Shown: positions 43,138 to 51,680, counted from the first letter of the stretch. The stretch is 64,000 nt of DNA from Candidatus Sysuiplasma superficiale (GCA_019720975.1 JAGVSJ010000001.1:62001-126000), one strand, 5' to 3'. Program-made: numbers and translations. The notes: generated from the letters alone by a model not told the origin.

Positions 43138-43999
43138 GTCTTGCCATTAGATAGTCATCGAGCAGTTTCACCGTTTTATAGACAACAGACTGTATGTCCA
43201 GACGCAAGGCATCGTTGTCACAGTGCTTCTCTATGAGCTCCAGCGCTTCCATTGAATGACCCGCATCTGCCCTGTATCCCTCATAGAGGAAGTTTCTGAC
43301 GGCGTCGGGGTAACTGTCATCGTCAAGGATCGCAGGATCGAAATAGGTCATGCTGGAACCCATTTTCTTTATGTCGGGGTTTGCCGTGAGCTCCAGTGTG
43401 TGCATCGCTGCCATCGTCTCAATCCAGCTGCACTCGTTTGCTATACGCTTCCACCATGCGAGGCAGTTTGCGGTGGCAGGGAGTGGAGCTGTTGCATAGA
43501 CCACCCTCCTGTCTATGCCTATACTTTCCCCCATCCTCAGAAGCAGTTCATGGTGGGAAGGTTGGTCAGGCGGATTTCCCCTGAACTCTGACACTATATT
43601 GTCAATCTCGTACATCTGGACATCCTCAAGATCCGTCCGTGAGATTACAGATGCACAGGATCTGACCCACTGCACAAGAAAATGATGATGCTCCATGACA
43701 TAGCCATAAATGGTTTTCCTGTCTGGATGCTGGAGCCTCTGTATGAACGGATGTGGAGGATTGGTGTATATCCTCTCTATCAGCCTGTTCACAATCCAGC
43801 GCTTCAGATCGCCCCTTGTTTCGTAGCAACGTGCAATGGCACTTTCCAGTTCTCCAAGCCCCATCATCTCCCTTCCGGTATAACGGTTAAGCCACATCAC
43901 GTGCTCGCTGTCTGACCGCTCCGCATTTTGAAGCATGTGCGCAGCCAGGTCGGCAAATCCCTTGTCACCTGAATTACCGAGGCAGACAGGACACTTCAT
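43109..43999 (-). CDS. Heme-oxygenase-fold (TenA/PqqC-like) protein with N-terminal zinc motif
   Basis: A 296-residue protein. It starts with a zinc-like MKCPVCLGNSG plus downstream histidines (LAAHMLQNAE, SDSEHVMW). The rest looks like the all-helical heme-oxygenase/TenA/PqqC fold: HHHFLVQWVRSCAS, EIDNIVSEF, SHHELLLRMGESIGID and YRADAGHSMEALELIEKH, which could supply di-iron or cofactor ligands. The reaction is unknown. The link to a small zinc protein and a peroxiredoxin suggests a redox or metal role, which is inference. Confidence 0.55.
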   Translation of the reverse strand: MKCPVCLGNSGDKGFADLAAHMLQNAERSDSEHVMWLNRYTGREMMGLGELESAIARCYETRGDLKRWIVNRLIERIYTNPPHPFIQRLQHPDRKTIYGYVMEHHHFLVQWVRSCASVISRTDLEDVQMYEIDNIVSEFRGNPPDQPSHHELLLRMGESIGIDRRVVYATAPLPATANCLAWWKRIANECSWIETMAAMHTLELTANPDIKKMGSSMTYFDPAILDDDSYPDAVRNFLYEGYRADAGHSMEALELIEKHCDNDALRLDIQSVVYKTVKLLDDYLMARLERGEQFGN

Positions 44000-44129
44000 C
44001 GTATGAACAATGCAAAATTCCTATTAGGCAATTACGAATCAATGCCTTTGTGACGGCCTGCTCCAAGGCTGCGTGAAAAGCAATATTAAATATCCGCACG
44101 TGACCTTATGTCTGGTTGAGTGATGATGA

Positions 44130-44384
44130 ATGCCCACAGAAAAGGAGTTGCAGTTTGAAAGATTGTGGGAGGGCGATACACCTTCCGGCAAGAATGAAAC
44201 AAAGGCAATGCAGTTCAGACAGAAGATGAGGATGGCCCTTCTTCAGAAACAGGTGCTCTTCAACAAGGAAAATGCCAGGATGTACTGGCTTGGAACTCTG
44301 AAGGTTGAGAGAGAAAGGGTTTCGGAGGAAGGGGGAGAGTTCAGGAGAGAGGGCACCCAGCAAAGGGGAAGGAAGGGAAGATAG
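44130..44384 (+). CDS. Small hydrophilic protein of unknown function
   Basis: An 84-residue ORF starting at ATG 44130 behind a TATA-like AATATTAAATAT (about 44080-44092) and GAGTGATGATG. It is charged and helical, with KAMQFRQKMRMALLQKQVL and a basic C-terminal tail. No family is recognised and its reality rests on the promoter, length and composition. Confidence 0.45.
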   Translation: MPTEKELQFERLWEGDTPSGKNETKAMQFRQKMRMALLQKQVLFNKENARMYWLGTLKVERERVSEEGGEFRREGTQQRGRKGR

Positions 44385-44492
44385 GGACACCGGCATCCTC
44401 CTTATCCTCCGGGATAATTGAACTGAACGCTATTTATACATACACCCCGATTCAAAAGTTGTGGTAAACTGACAGAAAGCGAACGTGCACGG

Positions 44493-44588
44493 ATGAGATA
44501 TCTCCTCAAGTCCGTCCTTAACGTCGATATTCAGAAGATAGTTGATAAAACAATAAGGGATATGGATTATCAGACGCTCTACTTCTGA
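44493..44588 (+). CDS. Very small ORF of unknown function
   Basis: A 31-codon ORF (ATG 44493) reading MRYLLKSVLNVDIQKIVDKT and ending in DYQTLYF. The frame is open eight codons further up to a CTG at 44469, which is near where a TATA-like TTTATACAT (about 44433) would start transcription. It looks protein-like but is too short to be sure. Confidence 0.3.
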   Translation: MRYLLKSVLNVDIQKIVDKTIRDMDYQTLYF

Positions 44589-44618
44589 CCCATATCCGCC
44601 GAAAAGATTTGACACTAT

Positions 44619-45053
44619 CTATCGCAGCCTGATGAAGATTGTTTTGTAGTCATCAAGTCTGAAGGCTGCATATCCTCTCTGTGCACCGTATTTCGCTATT
44701 ACAGCATAATGACCGCCTGCCAGATTGAAGTAAGCAGCACCGTGCGAATTCGTGACATTGCCTTCCACCGGTGCAAGTGTTACTGTTATTGTGCCGTTGA
44801 GTGCCCTGCTGATCGACACCGAGTAAACGGTCACGTTTGCACCTTCCACAGGTATCCTGTGGCCATTGCTGTACGTCCACACGACTACCTCGAGATACTG
44901 CCCGCTGAATACAGTGCTGCCACTGCTGTTTTCGGAGGTTGCCTGTCCCGATGCGTTTGCGAGAGACACTGCTGCAAGTCCGCCGGCCGCAAGAAGCACT
45001 GCTATTCCTATTGCGAGAAACTTCCTTCTGCTTCCCTTTCTGATGCCATCCAA
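44619..45053 (-). CDS. Membrane-anchored protein with Ig-like/transthyretin-like outer domain
   Basis: About 144 residues from TTG 45053: a basic start (RKGSRRKF), one membrane helix (LAIGIAVLLAAGGLAAVSLA), then an extracytoplasmic domain with VEGANVTVYSV, NVTNSHGAAYFNLAGGHYAV and ALNGTITV, a pattern typical of carboxypeptidase-regulatory or CNA-B-like domains. Several NxT sites fit glycosylation. GGTGAT precedes the TTG; the longer frame from 45122 is possible. It is divergent from the next gene. Confidence 0.6.
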   Translation of the reverse strand: MDGIRKGSRRKFLAIGIAVLLAAGGLAAVSLANASGQATSENSSGSTVFSGQYLEVVVWTYSNGHRIPVEGANVTVYSVSISRALNGTITVTLAPVEGNVTNSHGAAYFNLAGGHYAVIAKYGAQRGYAAFRLDDYKTIFIRLR

Positions 45054-45165
45054 TGTATCACCAGGAATGACAGGCAATACAAAGTTTATAAGAAGAAAGA
45101 ACGGAAAATCTAGACGAATCATTAATAACTTTGACCAGCTGCACTCATGTCGGAAAAAGGAGAAA

Positions 45166-45795
45166 ATGGCCTACATACTCTACATCGAAGCGCTTATTTC
45201 AGCTCTCACGCTTTTAGTGTCGCTGACAATAGCATACCGGGCATACAGGGTTTATTCCATCGCAAGAAACACCAATCTTCTCCTGCTGTCTTTCGGATTC
45301 CTGCTGCTTGCTGTCTATTTTATAATTATTGCAGTTCAGACAGTGGTTTACCGCAGATATCTGCCAGACGGACAGGGCAGATTTCTGCTTAGCTACATAG
45401 CCGGGATGGTGGAGGTGTCCGCCTATCTTGTTGTAATGCTCGCTTACGTGGTGAGACCGAAGATGGAGGACGTCGCTGTTGCAGCTATGACCAGCGTACT
45501 TCTCTTCCTGACCTTTCAGCTTTTCATACTGATAATCCTCTTTGTTGTCGTACTCAGTGTATGGCGCAGTTACAGGATGAGCCAGACTGCGAGCACGGCT
45601 CTCGTCCTCTCGAGTTTCATGCTGCTCCTTGTCCTACACCTGATCAATGCGCTGCTGCTGTTTTCGCCACGGTCATTTGCTTCGGGGTACATCTACTACT
45701 CTGTGTTCCAGCTGCTGTCATTTGTCCTGCTCTACATGGCTGTTGGCCTTGGCAGGAAAACACCTGAAGAACGGGGGAAAGTTCGCAGTGCCTGA
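45166..45795 (+). CDS. Multi-spanning membrane protein of unknown function
   Basis: A 209-residue protein with six or seven membrane helices and no soluble domain: YILYIEALISALTLLVSLTI, then several leucine-rich helices with short loops such as VVRPKMED and WRSYRMSQ. ATG 45166 has AAGGAG six bases upstream; the longer frame is not coding. Its end overlaps a winged-helix gene by 8 bases, so the membrane protein and regulator may be a sensor/regulator pair. This is inference. Confidence 0.65.
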   Translation: MAYILYIEALISALTLLVSLTIAYRAYRVYSIARNTNLLLLSFGFLLLAVYFIIIAVQTVVYRRYLPDGQGRFLLSYIAGMVEVSAYLVVMLAYVVRPKMEDVAVAAMTSVLLFLTFQLFILIILFVVVLSVWRSYRMSQTASTALVLSSFMLLLVLHLINALLLFSPRSFASGYIYYSVFQLLSFVLLYMAVGLGRKTPEERGKVRSA

Positions 45796-46069
45796 GAGCA
45801 ATTACAGAACAAGGGCGAGGATATTTGCTGATATACTCAGGGCAATAGCGGATGAGTCCGATGCAAGACCGACACATATACTTTACAGAGCTAATCTCTC
45901 CTACGAAAGGTTGCTCAAGTACCTCTCACAGCTTGAGGCAGGAGGTTTTGTGAGCAGAAAGAATGACGGGGAACGTGTCCTTTACAACATAACGGACAAA
46001 GGAAGATTGTTCCTGAGCGAATTCCGGAGAGTTGAAGAATTCACAACTGCTTTCGGATTGAAATTATGA
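45788..46069 (+). CDS. Winged-helix transcriptional regulator, small archaeal type
   Basis: A 93-residue protein from GTG 45788. It has the archaeal wHTH layout: RIFADILRAIADESDARPTH, ILYRANLSYERLLKYLSQLE as the recognition region, GFVSRKNDGERVLYNITDKG as the wing, and a short C-terminal helix. Similar proteins pair with membrane proteins in archaea. It overlaps the membrane-protein gene before it (GTG within its last codons) and pcc1 after it by 4 bases. Confidence 0.7.
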   Translation: MPESNYRTRARIFADILRAIADESDARPTHILYRANLSYERLLKYLSQLEAGGFVSRKNDGERVLYNITDKGRLFLSEFRRVEEFTTAFGLKL

Positions 46070-46311
46070 GCGACGGAGAAGGAGTGTACAGCATTGTCCT
46101 GCGAATCGCCTGCGGGAGCGCGGCTGGGAGGGTAAACGACATTGTATCCATGGACAACGAGGGCTATATCGAGTCGCACGTGGAAGGGGAGACGGTGGTG
46201 GCCGAAGCTAGCGCCTCAAATTTGGGCACATTGCTCAGAACGGCAGATGATTTCATCGCATGCGTAGAGGTTGCACTCTCCACAATCAGGGCTGCCGGTG
46301 GTAATCCCTGA
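46066..46311 (+). CDS. pcc1: KEOPS complex subunit Pcc1
   Basis: An 81-residue protein with the Pcc1/CTAG fold: VYSIVLRIACGSAAGRVND, SMDNEGYIESHVEGE and ASNLGTLLRTADDFIACVEV. Pcc1 dimerises the KEOPS complex, which makes t6A on ANN-decoding tRNAs. ATG 46066 overlaps the winged-helix stop by 4 bases. The gene is convergent with tgtA, overlapping it by 26 bases. Confidence 0.82.
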   Translation: MSDGEGVYSIVLRIACGSAAGRVNDIVSMDNEGYIESHVEGETVVAEASASNLGTLLRTADDFIACVEVALSTIRAAGGNP

Positions 46312-48196
46312 TACTGACTGCGATCCCTGTTTTGAAGGAGAGCATCTCTTCCCTGTTCATCAGTGCACTGCCGCAGGCAATTACCTTTCCTGTGTCATCA
46401 GATACAATACATTCGGATCCTGGTCTCAGGGAATCATCAGCATCCGAGACAAATTTAGAGAATAGACTCTTGCCTGCCGAAACAAAGGGGACTGCCTCAG
46501 GGAGGCAGTACACTCGCATTGCGGGCGGCGGTACAGCAGATGCAATCTTCTCTGCTCCCGCAATCTTCAGTGAGAAGAGACCGTCCTCCGGCCTGAAGAA
46601 GAGTATATGCCTGCCGCTGTCAAATACGGAACGCAGTTTTCCTGTGTTCTTTGAAAATGCTACTGTGATGTCACCTGAAAGAAGTGCCGCGGCTGCGGCC
46701 TCACCGAACTGGTACCTGCAGACGGTACGGACGAGTGACAGGTAGAACGACAATGGAACATTGCTGTGCCTCCTGCTCCATTTTCCCTCAATTATCCTGA
46801 ACTCCCTGTAGTTGAAACCTGAGATATAGGAGGAAAGACTGACCTGCGTGTCTCCTCTCCAAGCTGTGTCTGACTGCGCGTAAGGATATGACTCGGTAAG
46901 GGAAAATGGTATGATGCCAAAAGGTGTACTTACCGCCAGATCCTCCTCCCTGGCAAGCGAAAAATCGAAGTGTGTAAAATACGGCTTCCTCCCGGTTATC
47001 AGCGCAAGCCTGTCAGACTGTCCGGGTCTCAGTGCGCCTGCTTTCGCAACACAGTTCTCTATGGATGGTCTGGAAAGAGATAATGCGTCGACTATCTCGA
47101 GACCCCTTCTTCTTGACAGCGGCTCCTGCCGTTCGATGTAATTCCTGTAACGCTTTATGACAGCAAATGCCTCCATCAGTGGAGGATTCGAGCGAGCCCT
47201 GCTTTCGGCCAGATCCCACAACCTTTCTTCATGAATGGCTTCTCTGATCCTTTCAATTTCAGAAAAGAGCACGTGGAGATTATGCCTTGCAAGCACTCCT
47301 GTTCGATCGTCTCCGCTCATTGACTGTATCTCCTTCAGCGTATTGGCAGTGCAGACAGGGCAGAGACATGGATTGTATTTCATCTCGTTGAGGTCATAGG
47401 TCCCATCCGGGAATATCATCCTGTCATCCCGTGCATATTTGACATATGAGGCTGAGTCAAATATGTCACAGCCAAGCAAAACTGCCAGGGGGAATATGAG
47501 CGGGTGTCCGCATCCGAAAAGATGCACCGGTGCGGCCGGGTTCAGCCCTGATTTTGAGGAGAGTATGACGGATGCGAGCTCTGCGTACCTGCCTTCCTCC
47601 ATGAGCGGCACCACTCCGCCCACGGCGAAATAATTTCCGCCCACTTCACTGAGTCTGACTGCTGCCGAATGCCTGAGGTCTTCAAATAACGATCCCTGAA
47701 CAGGGCATGCAACAATTGAACTGCCTTCCACTCTTGCAATTGCCTTAACAGTTCTCTCACATGTCAAATCCACTGATCTTTCTGCCTGTTTTCGTGAAAA
47801 ATCAGGTTCCGAAAATATGTCGAGAACAGTGAGTATGTCGCTTCCGATGCTCTTCTGAAAATCGACTATTTCATCCGCGTCAATATCCACATCACTGTAT
47901 ACGTGTGACTGAAAGGTGCCGCTGTCTGTCATTATCGGCCCATCAAAATCCAGAAGCGAATGCAGACCACCTGCGGCTGCTCTGCGCTTGAGCTCCCCAT
48001 CCCTCTCGATAATGTAAGAGTTCGTTATCAGCATCTTTGCGCCGAATTTTCTCACGAGTTCGTCAACAGGTAAGGTCATTTTACGCGGATTGATGACTGG
48101 CATCAATACCGGTGTTTCGACCTTCCCATGACGCGTTTCAAATGAGCATATCCTGCCTGGTCCGTCCCTTTCGAGAATCTGAAATTTTAAATCCAT
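46286..48196 (-). CDS. tgtA: Archaeosine tRNA-guanine(15) transglycosylase
   Basis: A 636-residue enzyme that replaces guanine-15 in the D-loop of archaeal tRNAs with preQ0. The catalytic domain (about 1-330) has the nucleophile region DSGTFQSHVYSD, a zinc site with CLCPVCTAN, and GHPLIFPLAVLLG. C-terminal domains including a PUA domain (about 560-636: GSECIVSDDTGKVIACG) bind tRNA. Length fits the archaeal multi-domain type. ATG 48196 lies about 29 bases from the centre of a palindromic TATA element, giving an almost leaderless transcript. Confidence 0.96.
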   Translation of the reverse strand: MDLKFQILERDGPGRICSFETRHGKVETPVLMPVINPRKMTLPVDELVRKFGAKMLITNSYIIERDGELKRRAAAGGLHSLLDFDGPIMTDSGTFQSHVYSDVDIDADEIVDFQKSIGSDILTVLDIFSEPDFSRKQAERSVDLTCERTVKAIARVEGSSIVACPVQGSLFEDLRHSAAVRLSEVGGNYFAVGGVVPLMEEGRYAELASVILSSKSGLNPAAPVHLFGCGHPLIFPLAVLLGCDIFDSASYVKYARDDRMIFPDGTYDLNEMKYNPCLCPVCTANTLKEIQSMSGDDRTGVLARHNLHVLFSEIERIREAIHEERLWDLAESRARSNPPLMEAFAVIKRYRNYIERQEPLSRRRGLEIVDALSLSRPSIENCVAKAGALRPGQSDRLALITGRKPYFTHFDFSLAREEDLAVSTPFGIIPFSLTESYPYAQSDTAWRGDTQVSLSSYISGFNYREFRIIEGKWSRRHSNVPLSFYLSLVRTVCRYQFGEAAAAALLSGDITVAFSKNTGKLRSVFDSGRHILFFRPEDGLFSLKIAGAEKIASAVPPPAMRVYCLPEAVPFVSAGKSLFSKFVSDADDSLRPGSECIVSDDTGKVIACGSALMNREEMLSFKTGIAVSIRDYHRQP

Positions 48197-48219
48197 TCTG
48201 GCGCAGAGTTACAGACCAC

Positions 48220-48231
48220 TTATTATAATAA
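48220..48231. promoter_or_regulatory. Palindromic TATA element shared by two divergent genes
   Basis: TTATTATAATAA is a perfect 12-base palindrome. Its centre (48225.5) is 29 bases from the tgtA ATG on the minus strand and 27 from the in-frame ATG 48253 on the plus strand. Both genes could use it for leaderless transcripts. Confidence 0.5.
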
Positions 48232-48240
48232 TTAAGTGAC

Positions 48241-48582
48241 ATGGAGTGGAAGATGCCACTGATATCCATACTGGAACTTGCGCTGGTGGCGGTTCTCATG
48301 TTCTTCCTGCCTGGATTTGCCGTACTTCTTGCATTCACCAGAAGGGAAAGCAGGTTCAGGCAGGATACGGTGGATATGATTGCTGCCTCTGCGGGCATCA
48401 GCCTTGCGATTGCAGTGATCATACTTTTCCTGATGACCATCATATACAATGCTGTCCATGAAGGGCTGAATGTTACGGCCTTCGTTCTGACAGAGTCTGC
48501 TCTGACTGCTGCGATGCTCCTGCTTTCTGCCGTGGTTTCCACCAGAAAGAGAACAGGAGGTGGAAACAATGCAGAGAGATGA
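48241..48582 (+). CDS. Small membrane protein, DUF1616-like
   Basis: A 113-residue protein with three membrane helices and the start MPLISILELALVAVLMFFLP, FFLPGFAVLLAFTRRESR and AGISLAIAVIILFLMTII. This resembles the N-terminal DUF1616-type membrane module found in archaeal proteins, but weakly. ATG 48253 may be the true start because of the shared TATA element 27 bases upstream; ATG 48241 is the first in frame. It overlaps pth2 by 14 bases. Confidence 0.55.
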   Translation: MEWKMPLISILELALVAVLMFFLPGFAVLLAFTRRESRFRQDTVDMIAASAGISLAIAVIILFLMTIIYNAVHEGLNVTAFVLTESALTAAMLLLSAVVSTRKRTGGGNNAER

Positions 48583-48940
48583 TGGATTTCGCTACAAGCT
48601 TGTGGTTGTTGTGAGAACTGACATAAAGCTGTCTCCCGGAAAGCTTGCCGTTCAGGTTGCACACGCTTCTGTCGGATGCGCTGTAGAATCGATGGAAAAG
48701 GAACGGCGGACATTCGGTGAATGGATGAGGGAAGGTCAGCGAAAGGTCGTTGTCAGGGTCAGAAATATTGAGGAGCTGTATGAAGTGAGGGAGGAAGCAA
48801 AGAAGAGAGGGCTTGTTGTGAGCACAGTTGCCGATGCCGGACTGACAGAGATCCCTCCAGGAACAGTGACCTGTGTCGGGATAGGACCCGCAAGGAATGA
48901 GGACGTTGATCCTGTGACCGGCTCTCTTTCCCTCCTCTGA
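48569..48940 (+). CDS. pth2: Peptidyl-tRNA hydrolase Pth2
   Basis: A 123-residue archaeal/eukaryal-type peptidyl-tRNA hydrolase that recycles tRNA from stalled peptidyl-tRNA. It has the characteristic LVVVVRTDIKLSPGKLAVQ, VAHASVGCAVE and TEIPPGTVTCVGIGP. I start it at ATG 48569, seven bases after GGAGGTGG, rather than at the GTG 48560. Confidence 0.95.
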   Translation: MQRDDGFRYKLVVVVRTDIKLSPGKLAVQVAHASVGCAVESMEKERRTFGEWMREGQRKVVVRVRNIEELYEVREEAKKRGLVVSTVADAGLTEIPPGTVTCVGIGPARNEDVDPVTGSLSLL

Positions 48941-48952
48941 AATGCTGCCGTG

Positions 48953-49531
48953 ATGCCTGTGAAGAAACACACACGTATTGCTGCATTTGACGATGGAAAA
49001 TTCACATTCAGGGAAGGGACTGTGCCACTTGTTTGCATAATAGCGAGATTGCCGGCATACGTCGAAGGAGCAATAGTCACAAAGTGCACTGTCGATGGAA
49101 TGGATGCAACAGAAACAGTGTGCGCTGTAATACAGAAGTCAAGATTCCGTGAACAGATCAGGGCGATAATGCTGGACGGCATTGCGTGCGGTGGATTCAA
49201 TGTCTTTGACATCGACACCATCGGGGACGCAACTGCGCTACCGGTCGTATGCGTTACGCGAAGACCGCCGGACATAACATCAATTAGAGCAGCCCTCAGT
49301 AAACATTTTGATGACTGGGAGTACCGTTACGGACTGCTGACGGCACACAGGAGTGTTCAGCTCAAAGGGAAAAACTGGAAGCTGTATGCAACCTGGAGAG
49401 GAATGAGTGAGGTGGATGTCAGGGAGCTTATTGATTCCTCCATAGTGCGTGGTAACTATCCGGAAGCGCTGAGGCAGGCGCATATATTTGCGAGCGCACT
49501 TACATCAGGAGAATCTAGAGGAAAGGCATGA
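48953..49531 (+). CDS. DUF99 family protein (endonuclease V-like fold)
   Basis: A 192-residue archaeal protein matching DUF99, with RIAAFDDGKFTFREGTVPLV, VTKCTVDGMDATETV, QIRAIMLDGIACGGFNVFDI, and a late VRELIDSSIVRGNYPEALR. The fold is related to endonuclease V, and a nucleic-acid role is likely though not proven. GTG 48950 and ATG 48953 are adjacent. It follows pth2 by 12 bases, in the same operon. Confidence 0.88.
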   Translation: MPVKKHTRIAAFDDGKFTFREGTVPLVCIIARLPAYVEGAIVTKCTVDGMDATETVCAVIQKSRFREQIRAIMLDGIACGGFNVFDIDTIGDATALPVVCVTRRPPDITSIRAALSKHFDDWEYRYGLLTAHRSVQLKGKNWKLYATWRGMSEVDVRELIDSSIVRGNYPEALRQAHIFASALTSGESRGKA

Positions 49532-49540
49532 TCGTGACTG

Positions 49541-51052
49541 TCATGTCTGGGAAAGCTTCTCCCTGAATCGTTTGTCAGTGTCTATCTGGGCCTTCTGAAG
49601 GGTGTCGCTGTAATCGATAAAAACACTCTTTATCTCGGTGAATTCCTCAATCGCTGAGGAACCTGCTTCCCTTCCTCCTGTCCCTGTTTTTTTCACACCG
49701 CCAAACGGAAGATGAATCTCAGCACCTATTGTGGGAGCGTTGATGTACGTGATTCCGGCCTCAAGCATCCTTATCGCCTTGAATGCAAGATTTATGTTTT
49801 TTGTGTATATCGACGAACTGAGACCGTACTGGACACCGTTTGCAACACTCATTGCCTCCTCAAATGACGATACCCTTATTACGGAGAGCACCGGTCCGAA
49901 TATCTCCTCGGTGCTTATAACCGAACCGTGCTTCGTTTCAATTATGGTAGGCTGAATGAAATTACCCTTTGAATAAATCCCTCCTTCAAGGGCCGCACCG
50001 CCGGTGACAACCGTACCTCCCTCGTGTTTGCCTATCTTGATATAATTCAGTATGCTCTCCTTCGCCCTGGAGTTTATGACCGGCCCCATTTCAACGCCTT
50101 CCTCCAACGGATTCCCAACCTTCATCTTTTCGACGCGGGAAGCAAGCATGTCCAGAAATCGTTCGTAAATCTTGTTGTGGAGTATGAGCCTGCTCGTTGC
50201 GGTGCATCTCTGCCCTGCTGTCCCGAAAGCGCCGAAAAGAACTCCATCAAGAACAAGTTCCAGATTTGCATCATCCATTGCAATCACAGGGTTCTTGCCA
50301 CCCAGTTCCAGATGGACCTGCACAAGCCTCCTGGCACCCTGTGTGTATACCTCCCTACCGGTCGCGACACCGCCTGTGAATGACACTGCCCTTATGCCCG
50401 GATGGTTGATGAGTGCGGTGCCAACTTCGGAACCGCTCCCTGTCACAAGGTTTATAACACCTGGTGGAAAACCGGCATCATTCACTATTTCAACAAACCG
50501 CGCAGCGCACAGAGGTGTGTCCGTTGCCGGCTTGAGAACGACGGAGCAGCCGGAAATCAATGCGGCGCCCATCTTCCATGAAGGTATAGAAACCGGAAAA
50601 TTCCAAGGCGTTATAAGTCCTGCAGGTCCCTTTGGAAGGCGGACGGTCATGTTGAATTTATCGGGCAATTCCGAAGGTGTTGTCTCGCCGAACATCCTTC
50701 GGCCTTCTCCCGCAATGTACTTGAAGAAATCTATAGCTTCCTGAACCTCACCCAATCCCTCAGGCAGGATCTTACCCATCTCCTTGGACACCAGAGTACC
50801 GAGCTCATTCTTGTGCTTCTGAAGATTGAGAGCTGCCTCAAGAAGCAGCTCCCCACGCATTGGTGCTGGAACTTCACTCCATACACGAAATCCATCCATT
50901 GCAGATTTTACGGCAGTATCAACGTCCTCTGCAGTTCCCTTTACAAACCTTGCAAGTACGTCGCCGTTTGTAGGATTCACTGTTTCAAAATATTCCTTTC
51001 CGGATCCTTTTTCCCAGTCACCTTTCACGAATATACCATATTCCTTTTCCAT
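49541..51052 (-). CDS. NAD(P)-dependent aldehyde dehydrogenase
   Basis: An aldehyde dehydrogenase of about 503 residues with LITPWNFPVSIPSWK, SFTGGVATGREV, LELGGKNPVIAMDDA, and the catalytic cysteine in GTAGQRCTATSR. In Thermoplasmata such enzymes include the glyceraldehyde dehydrogenase of the non-phosphorylative Entner-Doudoroff pathway; other substrates are equally possible. ATG 51052 is chosen; GTG 51061 is in frame three codons earlier. TATA-like ATTTAATTTA lies about 40 bases upstream on the minus strand. Confidence 0.9.
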   Translation of the reverse strand: MEKEYGIFVKGDWEKGSGKEYFETVNPTNGDVLARFVKGTAEDVDTAVKSAMDGFRVWSEVPAPMRGELLLEAALNLQKHKNELGTLVSKEMGKILPEGLGEVQEAIDFFKYIAGEGRRMFGETTPSELPDKFNMTVRLPKGPAGLITPWNFPVSIPSWKMGAALISGCSVVLKPATDTPLCAARFVEIVNDAGFPPGVINLVTGSGSEVGTALINHPGIRAVSFTGGVATGREVYTQGARRLVQVHLELGGKNPVIAMDDANLELVLDGVLFGAFGTAGQRCTATSRLILHNKIYERFLDMLASRVEKMKVGNPLEEGVEMGPVINSRAKESILNYIKIGKHEGGTVVTGGAALEGGIYSKGNFIQPTIIETKHGSVISTEEIFGPVLSVIRVSSFEEAMSVANGVQYGLSSSIYTKNINLAFKAIRMLEAGITYINAPTIGAEIHLPFGGVKKTGTGGREAGSSAIEEFTEIKSVFIDYSDTLQKAQIDTDKRFREKLSQT

Positions 51053-51141
51053 TACAATCACTGTTAACCTGACAGTCTAGGTGTTTGGTGTAAATTAAAT
51101 CTATCACTCATGCATCAGTTGTCTCCGCGTCGATCGGATGG

Positions 51142-51153
51142 AAAATTAATTAA
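51142..51153 (+). promoter_or_regulatory. TATA-like element of tRNA-Leu
   Basis: AAAATTAATTAA, centred about 32 bases before the mature 5' end of the tRNA, as expected for an archaeal tRNA promoter. Confidence 0.5.
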
Positions 51154-51179
51154 TCGCCGACAGGGCATCAGGCTGAAGA

Positions 51180-51278
51180 GCGGGAGTAGCTAAGCTTGGC
51201 CAACAGCGCAGGACTTAAGAGAACATATGGGAAATTCTGTCCCGCAGGGGTCCGTGGGTTCAAATCCCTCCTCCCGCA
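51180..51278 (+). tRNA. tRNA-Leu(UAA) with a 14-nt intron
   Basis: The acceptor GCGGGAG pairs with CTCCCGC (51271-51277), and there is a long variable arm CCCGCAGGGG as in class II tRNAs. The T-loop is TTCAAAT with one T-T mismatch in its stem. The anticodon stem CAGGA (51209-51213) pairs with TTCTG (51235-51239) and encloses 21 bases, 14 more than the normal loop. Reading C-T-T-A-A-G from 51214 puts UAA at 51216-51218, with an intron after position 37 (about 51220-51233). No CCA is encoded. The splice positions are inferred. Confidence 0.85.
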
Positions 51279-51680
51279 TATGCAACCCGCTTGTCTCGCC
51301 CTGAATTTTGGAAAAACGTTCGTCTATGGATTTCGTCAAGCGCCCGACAAGGTTCCGGATCCTCTGGTTAGACGGCCGATATTTCAAGACAGAGAGGCAG
51401 ACGAAAACTGGAAAAATAACAGCGCAGCTCGAGATAACAGTCATTCAACAATGACGGAGTTATGGATTGAGACAGTCTCTTGAATTGTGTGTAAACGGGA
51501 AAGTGACGGCAACTTTTGAACGTTGTTTGTTCCACTACAGCTTGTATATCCTTACCAATCCCGCGGGATAAGCATTGAGTTCAAGAATATACTGTTAAAA
51601 GTCTTCTGGAAGGGAGAGCAATCAGCAACAACAGATATTCGATTTCATCAAAAACAATCCCTCTACTTCTATTGATGCGC
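51279..51680. other. Spacer between tRNA-Leu and the his operon, no gene seen
   Basis: About 400 bases with no supportable frame. It contains a 10-base palindrome TCCCGCGGGA (51559-51568) and AT-rich stretches. Being just downstream of a tRNA, it is the kind of place where integrated elements leave ends, but I see no direct repeat of the tRNA end and no integrase. Confidence 0.5.

Noticed and set aside
51190..51444. Minus-strand frame of 84 codons across tRNA-Leu, with a stretch loosely like an integrase end
   Set aside because: Half of it is simply the antisense of the tRNA. The remaining part has no catalytic residues and no ribosome site.
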